Origin: an uncultured Verrucomicrobiales bacterium
GTDB lineage: Bacteria; Verrucomicrobiota; Verrucomicrobiia; Verrucomicrobiales; Akkermansiaceae
NCBI GenBank assembly: GCA_937944055.1
Contig: CALDZJ010000078.1
Coordinates: 24,339 to 88,338 of the forward strand
Direction: 5' to 3'
Length of the DNA: 64,000 nucleotides
A program made the translations under genes and the position numbers. This document shows, in pieces, positions 18,118 to 27,185 of this stretch; the stretch's first letter is position 1, and each line of letters begins with the position of its first letter. The notes under the pieces were generated by a model. It had not been told where the DNA came from. It saw only the letters and a list, made by a program, of their open reading frames with translations, and searched no databases.

Positions 18118-18647
18118 TGTATTGCAAGCCAGACTGAAAGATTCATTTCGTGCCCCAAATCAGTCACATCAATCGTAAACGAGTCGATAGAATCGATCGA
18201 TTTCATTTTATTAAGCCCCCCCAAGAGCTTGTTGAAAGTTAAGAACTGTCCGCGCATGCGAGCATCCACTCGCAACATCTCGCGCCCCCCTTGTAGCGAG
18301 CGGACCTGCGGAGTCACCGCTACGAGCTCGACCTGTGACTCACGGGCCAGCGTCTCAAAAACCTCCGGCAACTCCGCCAGATCATCGATTTTAAGCGGCT
18401 CTAGTTGATTGACCGCTATCGCCTCCGGCAAGGAATCATTTTTACGTCGCTGGAGCGGGATGAAAATTGGAGTGAAAGCCTTCTGTTCTTCGATATCAGC
18501 TTTCAACTCCACAATCGCCTTCTTAGTGCTCGCGATTCCTCGTGAAGTGGGAAGAACCCCGATGAAAATAACGGTCAATAAAGCCACGATCAAAATGACC
18601 GGTAAGGCGAATTTCAAGCTAGTTGAGGTGCGTGAGTTTTTTGCCAT
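18114..18647 (-). CDS. pilO: PilO-like inner-membrane alignment protein
   Basis: 177 aa. It has a short basic cytoplasmic start, one transmembrane helix (FALPVILIVALLTVIFIGVL), a coiled-coil stretch (TKKAIVELKADIEEQKA) and a ferredoxin-like periplasmic domain. The segment LRVDARMRGQFLTFNKLLGGL corresponds to the PilO pattern (ϕxϕxGxYxxϕxxFL). It would pair with the PilN part of the upstream gene product to connect the inner membrane to the secretin. It overlaps the next gene by 4 bp. Confidence 0.78.
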   Translation of the reverse strand: MAKNSRTSTSLKFALPVILIVALLTVIFIGVLPTSRGIASTKKAIVELKADIEEQKAFTPIFIPLQRRKNDSLPEAIAVNQLEPLKIDDLAELPEVFETLARESQVELVAVTPQVRSLQGGREMLRVDARMRGQFLTFNKLLGGLNKMKSIDSIDSFTIDVTDLGHEMNLSVWLAIQ

Positions 18648-18652
18648 CGTCT

Positions 18653-20458
18653 CTATTGGTTTTCGCTGCTCTCCGGCTCCGTGACGGTCTCGACCTTTAA
18701 GGTAAAGGTGAGGTGCAAACGGCCCTCACTTTGGACCAACTCGGTCGATTCAACCTCGATCTCGGTCAGCAAGCGTGATTGATCGAGGCGGGCAATATAA
18801 ATGGTAAGAGAAGTCTCCAAGCTGGTGCGCTCGCCCGTGACGACCCCTCTTAGGAGCAGGGTGCCCTTGCGATCCGCTACCGCCTTCCCTGACGTCACTT
18901 TGATGTTTTGTGCCGCAGGGTCAAAGAAGGTAATGCCGCCCTCCATCGCGGCTGAGACGTGCAGTAGTGAAACGTTTTCAGGAGTCAGTCGAGTCACCTC
19001 AGACAAAAGCGCCAGAGCCTCGTAGCGGTTAATCGCTGCCTTGCGGCGTTCTCCTAGCACCTTTACTTCTTGATTTGTTTTCGTAACGAGAGATTCCGTA
19101 ATCCGTGGTCCTAGAGACTCGAGCGTGGCCTCGAGCTTTTCTTTCTCTACCTTCAGCTCGCCTAAGCTCGCTCGTTGAGAATTGTAATATAAAGCCGCAG
19201 CGAGAGCTAAGAGCAGCAGTAAGATAGAAGCGATCGTGGAAAACTTATTCTCCGCCCCCTCGCGCTGACGTTCTTGATAAGTGTTGGCAAGATTGATCCC
19301 AGCTTGATTGGCCTCCAATGCCAAACCAAAGGCAGGACCATAGACCACCCGCTCAGCTTTCTCTTTAGGAACAGAAGCATGATCACCCAGCTCGACTCCA
19401 TGAAAAGGATCAATCGCGAGCACTTCAGGGGAGAGCTTCTCCGCAAAAAAGTCGAAAAGCTTCCCGCGCGCCGCAATTTCACCGCCAAGAAAAACCGTCT
19501 CGATCGATTCTGAACCAAAGTTATTTTGGAAATACTCGATCGTGCGCTCGATCTGCCGGACGGTGCGCTCCAGCACTGGCACGAGCAGGGTGAAGGCTTT
19601 TTCACGGCTTTCACTCTCATCCCCGTCCCCAAAATTCTTGCCAAAGCTCCCTCCATTCTCTTCCGCGCCCCCTAAGTCCAACACCCGCTCGCAGCCCTCT
19701 TGCTCACTTAGCGCGGGATCGCTTTCGTGAGTCAGTGCGGCTGATAAACTGTCCAATCCAGATGGGATATTTCGAGTAAAGACCAAACGTCCTTTGAGCA
19801 GAACACTCACACTGGTAGAAAGCTGTCCCAACTGACAGATCATGACAGGCCCTTGGGATTCCTGACCTGCATTCAATTTCACCAAATTTCGCAAACCAAG
19901 AAGGGGAAGCCCGATCCCCTCCAAGGAATAAGTGGATTGTGCAAAACCCTTCTTAACACTCTCGACACACTCGCGCTCAACCAGTGCACCCGTGATCTCT
20001 AATATCGGCCCGCTCTCTCCCCCTTGCTCGACTTCAAAATCAACGATCGTCTCTTCTTCAACGAATTCATCCTCCTTCTGAAGCGCCCAATACACCGCCC
20101 CGGGGAGGCCAGATGGCTTCACCTTCGGGACCTTCAGATGATGGAGACGGGCTCGATCTAGCTTGGGGCAAGCCCACACATGCAGCTCCTTTGAAGAAGG
20201 AGAAAATTCCGCAAGTGCCTTCTTTAAAATCGAAGAAAAAGCCGGAGAATCAATTTCTAGGCTCGGATCAAAATCGTAGGTCCCACACTTTTGACATCGA
20301 GCCTTCCCGTCCGAGGAAAACTTGAGAAGAACTATGTAAATACTACGATAAGTAATCTCTACCCCCACAGCCGCCCGGAGACCGCGTGTCTGCTTGCCCC
20401 GCCTAGAAGCTGGCGAGTCAATCCCCTCAGAAGTCGTTTTAGTGTTAGGTTCCTCCAT
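18653..20458 (-). CDS. PilM-PilN fusion protein
   Basis: 601 aa, first gene of the pilus operon. Residues ~28-385 are an actin-like ATPase domain of PilM/GspL type (VGVEITYRSIYIVLLKF, ICQLGQLSTSVSVLLKGRL, ETVFLGGEIAARG). Residues ~406-425 are a single membrane helix (IASILLLLLALAAALYY), followed by a coiled coil and a PilN/GspL-type periplasmic domain (ALALLSEVTRLTPENVSLLH). PilM and PilN are usually separate, with the PilN N-terminus docking in PilM; here they are one chain, as in GspL. A CxxC pair at 55-58 (CQKC) inside the actin-like domain is unusual. Five bases separate it from pilO. Confidence 0.82.
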   Translation of the reverse strand: MEEPNTKTTSEGIDSPASRRGKQTRGLRAAVGVEITYRSIYIVLLKFSSDGKARCQKCGTYDFDPSLEIDSPAFSSILKKALAEFSPSSKELHVWACPKLDRARLHHLKVPKVKPSGLPGAVYWALQKEDEFVEEETIVDFEVEQGGESGPILEITGALVERECVESVKKGFAQSTYSLEGIGLPLLGLRNLVKLNAGQESQGPVMICQLGQLSTSVSVLLKGRLVFTRNIPSGLDSLSAALTHESDPALSEQEGCERVLDLGGAEENGGSFGKNFGDGDESESREKAFTLLVPVLERTVRQIERTIEYFQNNFGSESIETVFLGGEIAARGKLFDFFAEKLSPEVLAIDPFHGVELGDHASVPKEKAERVVYGPAFGLALEANQAGINLANTYQERQREGAENKFSTIASILLLLLALAAALYYNSQRASLGELKVEKEKLEATLESLGPRITESLVTKTNQEVKVLGERRKAAINRYEALALLSEVTRLTPENVSLLHVSAAMEGGITFFDPAAQNIKVTSGKAVADRKGTLLLRGVVTGERTSLETSLTIYIARLDQSRLLTEIEVESTELVQSEGRLHLTFTLKVETVTEPESSENQ

Positions 20459-20821
20459 CCTTACGAACCCTCGAATAACTGAAACCTAAGGGCTTGGAAA
20501 GGGAATTTCTTTAAGGAAGAAGAGCAAAAAAAAGAAAATGAACAAAAAAAATCTACACCTCGCTGATAGCCCCCTATCATATCTAAAAATATAGTTTTAT
20601 ATCACAGATTAAAGGGGCTTTTTTTTAAAAAAGAAATAAAGTTGATCAGAAAGCTAGGGTGAGATTTTTTTCGAGCATTTCGCCCAGCATGCCAGCCATT
20701 CCCCAAGCCATCCCCCATGATACACCCGAAGGCAGTGAAGGCCAATCAGCGCCTCTTCAAGGCGCTAGCTCCCCTACCCGATCCGAGCCCCTTTCACTTT
20801 GAGACCCGCTCCCCCCGCTCC
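20459..20821. other. 363-bp AT-rich intergenic region without a gene
   Basis: No convincing coding frame is present; an 80-codon plus-strand frame from 20717 shows no protein-like features. The left part holds A-runs upstream of the PilMN gene and probably its promoter. The centre holds the nested hairpin at 20565-20624. The right part has a 6-bp hairpin (AGCGCC, 7 nt, GGCGCT at 20748-20766) between the small lipoprotein stop and the pilus operon. Confidence 0.6.
20565..20624 (+). terminator. Nested hairpin ending in an eight-T run
   Basis: On the plus strand AGCCCC (20568-20573) pairs with GGGGCT (20614-20619), which runs directly into T residues. Inside it, ATCT (20581) can pair with AGAT (20605), and ATATA with TATAT around a GTTT loop. 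An alternative local hairpin, GATAG-CCCC-CTATC (20565-20578), sequesters the same C-run, so two structures exclude each other. No plus-strand gene lies just upstream, so this may end a small RNA. Confidence 0.45.
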
Positions 20822-21007
20822 CTATTGAGTCACTTCCTCTTCTTCCTTAGGAGCATCTGCCCCTTCTTTGTGATCTTCAGAGTGATCCTCGTGCTTGAAA
20901 AGATTTACGGTATCACTGGATTTCGGTGGATCAGATTCCCACTCGTGACGCTCACATGAGCACAAGCCAAGAGCGATTGCAGCCAAAAGAACTGTAATTT
21001 TTTTCAT
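20822..21007 (-). CDS. Small predicted lipoprotein
   Basis: 61 aa. MKKITVLLAAIALGL is a signal peptide and LCSC fits a lipobox with Cys18 as the acylated residue. The mature part is about 43 residues, very hydrophilic and acidic (HEDHSEDHKEG, KEEEEV), with a HEWES segment just after the cysteine. A G-rich Shine-Dalgarno-like stretch (GGGGGC) precedes the ATG. The function is unknown. Its short size and codon-like signal peptide make it a credible gene, and similar short CxxHxWE-type lipoproteins are common in Verrucomicrobiota (from memory). Confidence 0.68.
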   Translation of the reverse strand: MKKITVLLAAIALGLCSCERHEWESDPPKSSDTVNLFKHEDHSEDHKEGADAPKEEEEVTQ

Positions 21008-21068
21008 TGCCCCCGTTGGATAGGTGAACGCTGCCGAAAAGGCAACTCCTCTTTGCGCCCTCTGCCTC

Positions 21069-22373
21069 CTAAATGCTCTGACGCCGATCGAGATAGGCGT
21101 TCGCCAGGGCCACCGGAAATCGCTGCGCCGTTTCGTCGAGCGTCACGATGCCATCTCCCTCCAAACCAGCAAGGACTCGCTCACGTTCAGCGGCATAATC
21201 TTCCGCCGCGAGATAAGCCAAGGCATCATCAAAGTTGCGTAATTCTTTCTCCCGCATTTCGCCAATTCCCGACTCCTGCAAACTCGCTAAGACGACCAGA
21301 TGTTTCTCGCGTAATTTCCGCAGAGGCTCCCGCAGTTCCTCAGCATCTTCACCTCTTAAATTCGTCATCAGGATCACCATGGACCTCCGCCTTTGCACCT
21401 TCAACAAACGCTCGGCCGCCTCACTGAAATCGCTGGGAAAGGGTGAGGTTTCGTAGTCATAAAGGTGATTCAAAATCGTCGTCATCGCACTGCTGCCCTT
21501 CACTGGTGGCAGCCAGCGCTCGGTCCCTCCAAAGCTCAAGACGCCAATCTGGTCTCCTTGCCGCAGAGCGATGTAGGAAAGGAGAAGCATCGAGTTCAAA
21601 CAGTGATCAAATTGCCTGATCTTTCCATCCATCGTCCGCATTCTCCGCCCACAATCCAGCATCAGAATCACGGACTGATCGAGCTGTTCCTGAAAATCCC
21701 GGCTAATGAGTGCTTGCCTTTTCGAGCTGGCCTTCCAGTCAATCTGAGTCAAGGAATCGCCCATTTGGTAATCCCGTAATTGGTGGAAATCTCGACTTAA
21801 GCCCGCGCGGTTTTTGCGAACAATCCCGCTGTGTTCTGGTCGATGAGCCATCGCCATCAAAGCGTAGCTCAAGACGGGCTGATAGTTGGGATAGACGCGC
21901 AGTTGCGCATTCTCTCCTAGGAGATGCCGCCGTGACCAAAGTCCCAAGAGAGAACTCAGGAGAATATGGGTTTTTCCAAAACAGACTTCACCTCGATCGT
22001 GCAGAGTGATCGGGTAGTTCAGGTCCAAATATGCCTGCTTTCTGACCCAGCCCTTCCATGGGAAAATGTCACAGTCACTGCGGGCTGGAATCCCATCATA
22101 AACCGACAGGTGGAGATGCCGTTTCGAGCCATTCACGAGCCTAAGGCGCAAGTCTGACTCGATCCCGACAGCCATACGGCTTGGTAATGTTCGCTCGACC
22201 GATAGGGGCTTTAAAAAAACGACGGACAAGGCATCGCACAGAGCAAGCAGGCTCATCAAAACTCCGCTCCACCTCCACCAGAACGAGAGTGCAGGCCAGA
22301 TGGAAGCTGCTAAACCCAAAGCAGTCCAGAGGAGTAAAAGCCCTAAGAGAGCATGTGTCGGGCGCAGTGGCAT
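21069..22373 (-). CDS. DUF58 domain protein (MoxR cluster)
   Basis: 434 aa. Two N-terminal hydrophobic segments (LLGLLLLWTALGLAASIWPAL, SGVLMSLLALCDALSVVFL) are followed by the DUF58 signature RDYQMGDSLTQIDWKAS and a von Willebrand A-like region (SVILMLDCGRRM, LLSYIALRQGDQIGVLSFG, MVILMTNL). In other bacteria DUF58 proteins are encoded next to MoxR AAA ATPases and are thought to act with them in envelope-related maturation; no biochemical role is settled. It is the last gene of the six-gene cluster starting with the RDD gene at 27892. Confidence 0.88.
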   Translation of the reverse strand: MPLRPTHALLGLLLLWTALGLAASIWPALSFWWRWSGVLMSLLALCDALSVVFLKPLSVERTLPSRMAVGIESDLRLRLVNGSKRHLHLSVYDGIPARSDCDIFPWKGWVRKQAYLDLNYPITLHDRGEVCFGKTHILLSSLLGLWSRRHLLGENAQLRVYPNYQPVLSYALMAMAHRPEHSGIVRKNRAGLSRDFHQLRDYQMGDSLTQIDWKASSKRQALISRDFQEQLDQSVILMLDCGRRMRTMDGKIRQFDHCLNSMLLLSYIALRQGDQIGVLSFGGTERWLPPVKGSSAMTTILNHLYDYETSPFPSDFSEAAERLLKVQRRRSMVILMTNLRGEDAEELREPLRKLREKHLVVLASLQESGIGEMREKELRNFDDALAYLAAEDYAAERERVLAGLEGDGIVTLDETAQRFPVALANAYLDRRQSI

Positions 22374-22403
22374 CGAGCGATTTTTTCTTTTGTCTTTTAG
22401 CCG

Positions 22404-23438
22404 CTAAATTCGTGGAGCCTCGATCGATTCCAAAGCGGAACTCAGGAGGTCATCGACATTCTGCCCACTGATCGCCACTTCCGCCGCGATCTGGACGCGG
22501 TGCCGGAAGACAGGGAGCGCGGCACCTTTAATATCATCCGGAATCACGTAATCACGCCCACTCATCACGGCGTAGGATTTAGCGACTTGCACGAGGCTAA
22601 TGGCCCCCCGCGTTCCCGCTCCGAGGCTCATTCCTTGCGCTTCACGAGTGTGCCGCGTTAAACGCAAGGCGTAGTCGATCACCTCCGGCACCGCCCTCAC
22701 CGTAGCGGTCAGAGCTTGGGCTTCGATGATAGTGGGGCGATCGCAAACTTGCTCGACTCCTCTCGGATCTAAGCCCCGCCCACCTGCCGTAGCGGTGACA
22801 TTTGAGACCACTTGAAGTTCCTCACTCATCGTCGGGTAATCGATGATCACCTTCATGAGGAAGCGATCCAGTTGAGCCTCCGGGAGCGGGTAGGTTCCTT
22901 CTTGCTCAATTGGGTTTTGCGTCGCGAAGCACATGAACGGAGGCGCGACGGAGAGTGACTCTCCATCGATCGTGACTTGCTCCTCCTGCATCACTTCTAA
23001 CAGCGCCGCTTGGGTCTTCGCCGGAGCGCGGTTAATCTCATCTGCTAAGAGCAGATTCGTGAACACAGGGCCTCGGCGAGTTTGAAAGGACTGGCTTTTC
23101 ATATCGAAAAGCGTGAAGCCCGTGATGTCTGAAGGCATCATATCTGGGGTGAATTGAAGACGGCCAAAGTCCCCCCCAAAGGTGCCCGCCAGAGCCAAGA
23201 CAAGATGAGTTTTCCCAAGGCCGGGTTTTCCTTCTAAGAGGACATGACCGCCTGCCAAAAAGGCCGCCAGCACTTGCTCGATCGTCTCATCTTGACCATA
23301 GACCACTTTTTTAATCTCGCCCCGCAGAGCATCCGCTAGGCGGGTCACGCTGCTGAGCGCGGTCGTCGAGGATTGCGGTGGTCCTTCCTGTGAAGAATAA
23401 GGAAGAGGAGAATTTGCAGGATCATTTTCTGTCATCAC
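22404..23438 (-). CDS. MoxR family AAA+ ATPase
   Basis: 344 aa. Walker A is GKPGLGKTH, Walker B LLLADEINRAPAKTQAALLE, and the MoxR-specific segments FATQNPIEQEGTYPLPEAQLDRF, here split by position, and VIPDDIKGAALPVFRHR are present. MoxR ATPases act as chaperone-like factors for metal insertion or complex maturation, usually with DUF58/VWA partners. The ATG overlaps the upstream DUF4350 stop by 4 bp, and the DUF58 gene follows after 30 bp, so all three should be co-translated. Confidence 0.95.
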   Translation of the reverse strand: MMTENDPANSPLPYSSQEGPPQSSTTALSSVTRLADALRGEIKKVVYGQDETIEQVLAAFLAGGHVLLEGKPGLGKTHLVLALAGTFGGDFGRLQFTPDMMPSDITGFTLFDMKSQSFQTRRGPVFTNLLLADEINRAPAKTQAALLEVMQEEQVTIDGESLSVAPPFMCFATQNPIEQEGTYPLPEAQLDRFLMKVIIDYPTMSEELQVVSNVTATAGGRGLDPRGVEQVCDRPTIIEAQALTATVRAVPEVIDYALRLTRHTREAQGMSLGAGTRGAISLVQVAKSYAVMSGRDYVIPDDIKGAALPVFRHRVQIAAEVAISGQNVDDLLSSALESIEAPRI

Positions 23439-24631
23439 TTTAAGAGGCTTTGGATTTTTTGGACCATTTTTAGGACCTGGCCGGGGTCTTTGTTTACGGG
23501 CTGAGTGAGCGCTTTCACAATCTCTTCGCGGGAAAGCTGAGAGGATTCGGCAAGGCGGTCGTAAAAACTTGCAGGGTCCCCCTGATGCTCACGCATGATC
23601 CGTGCACGCAAGGGCGCGATGAGATGATTGATTTTCCCGCGCCGCCAAAGATAGCGAGCAGAGGCCTGCAAAGAATCGCGATACGGTAAGGATTGGGAAC
23701 TCTGATGAGAGTCTTGTAAAAGCGGCCCAAATCGTGGGACCTTTTTCCAAAGCCAGCAGAGCAGAAAAACAAGGCCTGCCAGCACACACATCCACCCCTC
23801 CCTCCAGAGTAGTCCGAAGAAGCCTGCTTGTGATCCGTAGAGAAAGACAATCCTCCCCATTTCCCCCGGCTCTTCTCCGGCATAACGATGGGCGATCATT
23901 TCCAGAAACTTGGCGTGATCTGCTCGCGCTAAATAGGGACTACGAAGTGGACGAGCGTGAGCCATCACAATCACCTCTCCGGTCCCATGACTCACTCCGA
24001 TGACTCGGGAGAGCCCCTCATGTTCAAAATCCCAAATTTTAGCCTGCGCGGCGGAGAGCCCTGTCACGCCTTCTTGCTCTAATTGCAGGCCCGGCAGTCC
24101 CGGCATCCCCGGAACCGCCAAATCTTCGCGGAGTTTCGTTATGTGCCAGGACTGACTCAGATGGCCCACCGCCTCTGCCTCGGAATCGCTAAAGGGGCTC
24201 CAATCCGCTCGTTTCACTTCGACGCCCAGCTCCTCGAAGAGGTAATCCATTCCGCTGAAATCCCCCTTTTCGGGAAGTTGAGAGCGAGAGGGCTGGACTC
24301 GGAAATCATTGCGCTCCTGCTCCCCGCCCTCGACGCTTAAAATGAGGGTCCCCCCTTGCTGGACCCAAGTCAGCACGCGCATCCCCATCCCCTGAGTTTG
24401 TAAAAAAGAGACCGGCATAAAGACCACGCTCGTCTCCCTTCCATCCTGCGACCAAATCCGTGAACTCTCAACTGCCCAACCCTTTTCTTTTAAATAGAGC
24501 TCGGCAGCAAGATAGGGATTTAGCCGAGCCTCGCCGCTGTATCCCCGCGGGATCTCCCTCTCTAGAACCCTGCGATTCTCTTTCTGACAGCTCCACAGGA
24601 GAATGGCGCACAGTAAGATGAAATATCTCAC
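23435..24631 (-). CDS. DUF4350 domain lipoprotein
   Basis: 398 aa from a GTG at 24631. The frame is open further, but GAGAGGAGG lies 7 bp before this GTG, its ATGA-like overlap (GTGA) with the preceding stop is typical, and the product then starts with a clean lipoprotein signal peptide (MRYFILLCAILLWSC). Residues ~25-230 form the DUF4350 domain (GYSGEARLNPYLAAELYLKE, GGTLILSVEG). A transmembrane helix (MCVLAGLVFLLCWLW) separates it from a short basic C-terminal part. Its function is unknown; it keeps the company of MoxR, DUF4129 and DUF58 genes in many phyla. Confidence 0.82.
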   Translation of the reverse strand: MRYFILLCAILLWSCQKENRRVLEREIPRGYSGEARLNPYLAAELYLKEKGWAVESSRIWSQDGRETSVVFMPVSFLQTQGMGMRVLTWVQQGGTLILSVEGGEQERNDFRVQPSRSQLPEKGDFSGMDYLFEELGVEVKRADWSPFSDSEAEAVGHLSQSWHITKLREDLAVPGMPGLPGLQLEQEGVTGLSAAQAKIWDFEHEGLSRVIGVSHGTGEVIVMAHARPLRSPYLARADHAKFLEMIAHRYAGEEPGEMGRIVFLYGSQAGFFGLLWREGWMCVLAGLVFLLCWLWKKVPRFGPLLQDSHQSSQSLPYRDSLQASARYLWRRGKINHLIAPLRARIMREHQGDPASFYDRLAESSQLSREEIVKALTQPVNKDPGQVLKMVQKIQSLLK

Positions 24632-26226
24632 AATTTCCTCCTCTCTTGGAAAGGCCACTTCAACCATAGATGCTCGATTGTTTTCCCATCTGGCTGGCGC
24701 TGCGCATAGGCTTGGCTCATCCAAGCCATCGTCAGAATTTTAAAGTATGAGGCATTGGCCGCCTCCCCCTTTTCAGTGACGCGCCGCAGGCAGTCCATCT
24801 CGGTATCACTCTCCTCAATCTCGACGAGTCGATTCCGAATCAAAGACGAAATGGCGCCCCGATAAAGAAGGCCCAGAGCATCCTGATACTGTCCTGACTC
24901 CCACAGCTGGCGCGCTATTTTCAGCAAATCAGACGGGAGCTTTTCTGCCTCAACATTCAGTCCCGCTACCGTGGTCACGGTTTTCCCCTTCTTCTCATTT
25001 CCTAACATGGTCCCATCATGATTCCTGAAGAGGTGGGAATTTGTCACGATCACCCCGATTACGACAGCGAAGAGGATGAGCGTGATGATCCAAAACAAAA
25101 ATGGCCCCACCCCGGCGAAGATCCCCGCCGCGCTCGAGGCATTTCCACCGCCGTCTTCCTTTGAGGTCCCTAAATCGCGGGAGGTATTCCGATAAATCCG
25201 CTGCGTCTGAACCTCGAACTCCTCTCGATCGAGAATCTTTTGGGCTCCCTGATCCGCCCCGAGCGGAGGCGCACCTAGCAAAGTGAAAAAGACGATGAGT
25301 AGTCCCAGACCTGCGCCGAATTTTTTGCCTACCCCTCTTCCTCTGCCTAATCCTCTGCCCCTCCCGATTCGTTGCCCCAGGCCCTTGAACTTCAACTCAA
25401 TGTCCCAGCCCTCGGTCCAAGTCCGCGTGTTCAGATAAAGGCCAAAGCCCCCTCCGGTGTAAAACCACGCCACCAGAGTCATCGCATTCACATAAAACAG
25501 CGCGAGCAGCACCGCGACCCAGCGCGGGATGGGCTGCGAAAACTCATCACCTCCAAGCTCTAAAATGAAGGATTCAACGAGGCTATTTTCCGAAGGGAGC
25601 ATGATGCTCAGCAACCACAACTGAGAAGCAAAAAGGGCGAACTCCATCATGAGGCAAATCACGGTGAGCCCCACCCCGGCACCGGAGCTACGATTCGAGA
25701 GCACCTGAATGCGCGCCTTGCGCTCCTTCCCGCTTAGGCCCTCCAGATAATTAACTGGGAGGGTCAAGCAGCGACTCAAGCTCGATCGGTAAAACAAGAG
25801 GCCCACGATCGCCAGCCAGAGCAGCGCGAGGGATTTCGCTCCCTCGCCTCGTTCCGCATTCGCGCCCAGCATGCTCCCAACCAAGACTAGCCCAACTCCC
25901 AGCCCTACGAGCCATTTATTTTTCCAAAGTTCCGCCAGAAGAACTCTCATGCTGTCCTGCCAAGAGAGACGCTCACCGAAGAGACTCCGGCTCAGGGGGT
26001 GCAGCGCCACCCGCTCCCAGACTGGCTTTAACCACCAAATTAAAAACACCCCCCAGAACAAGGAATTCCAGCTCAGAGCAAGGATCAACAAACAGAGTGG
26101 ATAGACCGAACTCATCCAGCCTTTCCACAGCGCAGCCGCATGGGCGCGGACCAAACTCACTCCTAAATCAATCGCCTCCCAACTTGTGCGAGGACGAATC
26201 TCAGCACTTACTTTCTCAAGCTCCAC
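24628..26226 (-). CDS. DUF4129 domain membrane protein
   Basis: 532 aa. The first ~300 residues contain five or six transmembrane stretches (SSVYPLCLLILALSWNSLFW, LVGLGVGLVLVGSML, WVAVLLALFYVNAMTLVAW). A Gly/Arg-rich run (GQRIGRGRGLGRGRGVGKK) follows, then a hydrophobic segment, a periplasmic or lumenal stretch and another helix (FLFWIITLILFAVVIGVIV). The C-terminal ~110 residues are the DUF4129 domain (LWESGQYQDALGLLYRGA, RLVEIEESDTEMDCLRRV). It overlaps the SpoIIM-like gene by 19 bp and the DUF4350 gene by 4 bp. Confidence 0.85.
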   Translation of the reverse strand: MELEKVSAEIRPRTSWEAIDLGVSLVRAHAAALWKGWMSSVYPLCLLILALSWNSLFWGVFLIWWLKPVWERVALHPLSRSLFGERLSWQDSMRVLLAELWKNKWLVGLGVGLVLVGSMLGANAERGEGAKSLALLWLAIVGLLFYRSSLSRCLTLPVNYLEGLSGKERKARIQVLSNRSSGAGVGLTVICLMMEFALFASQLWLLSIMLPSENSLVESFILELGGDEFSQPIPRWVAVLLALFYVNAMTLVAWFYTGGGFGLYLNTRTWTEGWDIELKFKGLGQRIGRGRGLGRGRGVGKKFGAGLGLLIVFFTLLGAPPLGADQGAQKILDREEFEVQTQRIYRNTSRDLGTSKEDGGGNASSAAGIFAGVGPFLFWIITLILFAVVIGVIVTNSHLFRNHDGTMLGNEKKGKTVTTVAGLNVEAEKLPSDLLKIARQLWESGQYQDALGLLYRGAISSLIRNRLVEIEESDTEMDCLRRVTEKGEAANASYFKILTMAWMSQAYAQRQPDGKTIEHLWLKWPFQERRKL

Positions 26227-27185
26227 GCCGTCCCCCTTCCTACGGAGGTAAAGTAGAAGCCGTGCAAGAGCCAGAAGGTGATTCCCACCGCATATTTCAG
26301 TTTCGTCGCAACCGCTTGGGCGGACCAGAAACCCTCCACCACCGCTGCCAGCACCGTCATTGCCGCACCCCCAATCAGCAGAGGCAGAGCCTCACGCCCT
26401 GCCTTCGAGAGGGCCTCAGCTCGGCTCAACTGCCCCGGCGAGAGTAAGGCCAAGCCAATTTTTAGCCCCGCCATACCGACCACTAAAAAACCCAATAGCT
26501 CAAAGGAGGAATGCCCCGCCACAAAGCTCCAAAGCAACTCCGGCTCTCCCACATATTCCACATAAGCAATGACCGCCCCAAAATAGAGCCCATTAAAAAG
26601 AAGATAAAAAAGGGTCCCAATGCCAAAAAAAATCCCGCCCGCGAAGATGCGGAAATCAATCCCTACATTATTCTGAATGTAGAAGGCGAACATCATGAAA
26701 TTTGACCCGTGCTCCTCCCTAAGATGCTCCGCTGTGTCAGAATCCTTGCCATACATTTGCTCGATGCTCGCCATCTGCTCCGCTCCCAGAAAGGCCTGCA
26801 CCCACTGAATTTCACGTTCTCCCAGCCCCCACATTACAAAGAATGGGAGCCAAAAAACCAGCGAAACCAGCGCGAAAAGCCTCCACTCACGACGGACGGT
26901 CTGCGGGAAAGTGCGAAGGACGAAGTCCACTGTCGCTTCACCAAAGCCACCCCGCTTCCGGTGAATGAGACGATAGCCTCGGATCGCAAGCCCATTGAGC
27001 CGATCGCAAATCTGATGCCCAAACATGCGATACTGCGCCAAGGAGAGATCGTAACAAATCTTACGAAAACGCGAAGGAAGACTCACCTCCCCAGGGCCTG
27101 CTTTCCCCTTTTCGGCGATTTCTAAATCAGCCTCGAATGACTGCCACTCCTCGCGATTTCTCGCCTCAAATTCCTGACGGTTCAT
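26208..27185 (-). CDS. SpoIIM-like (stage II sporulation protein M family) membrane protein
   Basis: 325 aa from ATG 27185, which has GGAGGAAC eight bases upstream and overlaps the RDD stop by 4 bp; a longer frame to 27302 would run through the RDD gene. The N-terminal cytoplasmic part (RFRKICYDLSLAQYRMFG) is followed by several membrane helices and the SpoIIM pattern FYIQNNVGIDFRIFAGGIFFGIG split over its length. In Bacillus SpoIIM works in engulfment, but this family is widespread in non-sporulating bacteria next to RDD and DUF58 genes, and no sporulation role is implied. Confidence 0.88.
   Translation of the reverse strand: MNRQEFEARNREEWQSFEADLEIAEKGKAGPGEVSLPSRFRKICYDLSLAQYRMFGHQICDRLNGLAIRGYRLIHRKRGGFGEATVDFVLRTFPQTVRREWRLFALVSLVFWLPFFVMWGLGEREIQWVQAFLGAEQMASIEQMYGKDSDTAEHLREEHGSNFMMFAFYIQNNVGIDFRIFAGGIFFGIGTLFYLLFNGLYFGAVIAYVEYVGEPELLWSFVAGHSSFELLGFLVVGMAGLKIGLALLSPGQLSRAEALSKAGREALPLLIGGAAMTVLAAVVEGFWSAQAVATKLKYAVGITFWLLHGFYFTSVGRGTAWSLRK

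Noticed and set aside
20717..20959. 80-codon plus-strand frame
   Set aside because: It overlaps the small lipoprotein gene on the other strand and has no ribosome-binding site, signal or domain.
26208..27185. SpoIIM-like gene as evidence of sporulation
   Set aside because: The family is widespread in non-sporulating bacteria within MoxR/DUF58 clusters; no other sporulation gene is present.
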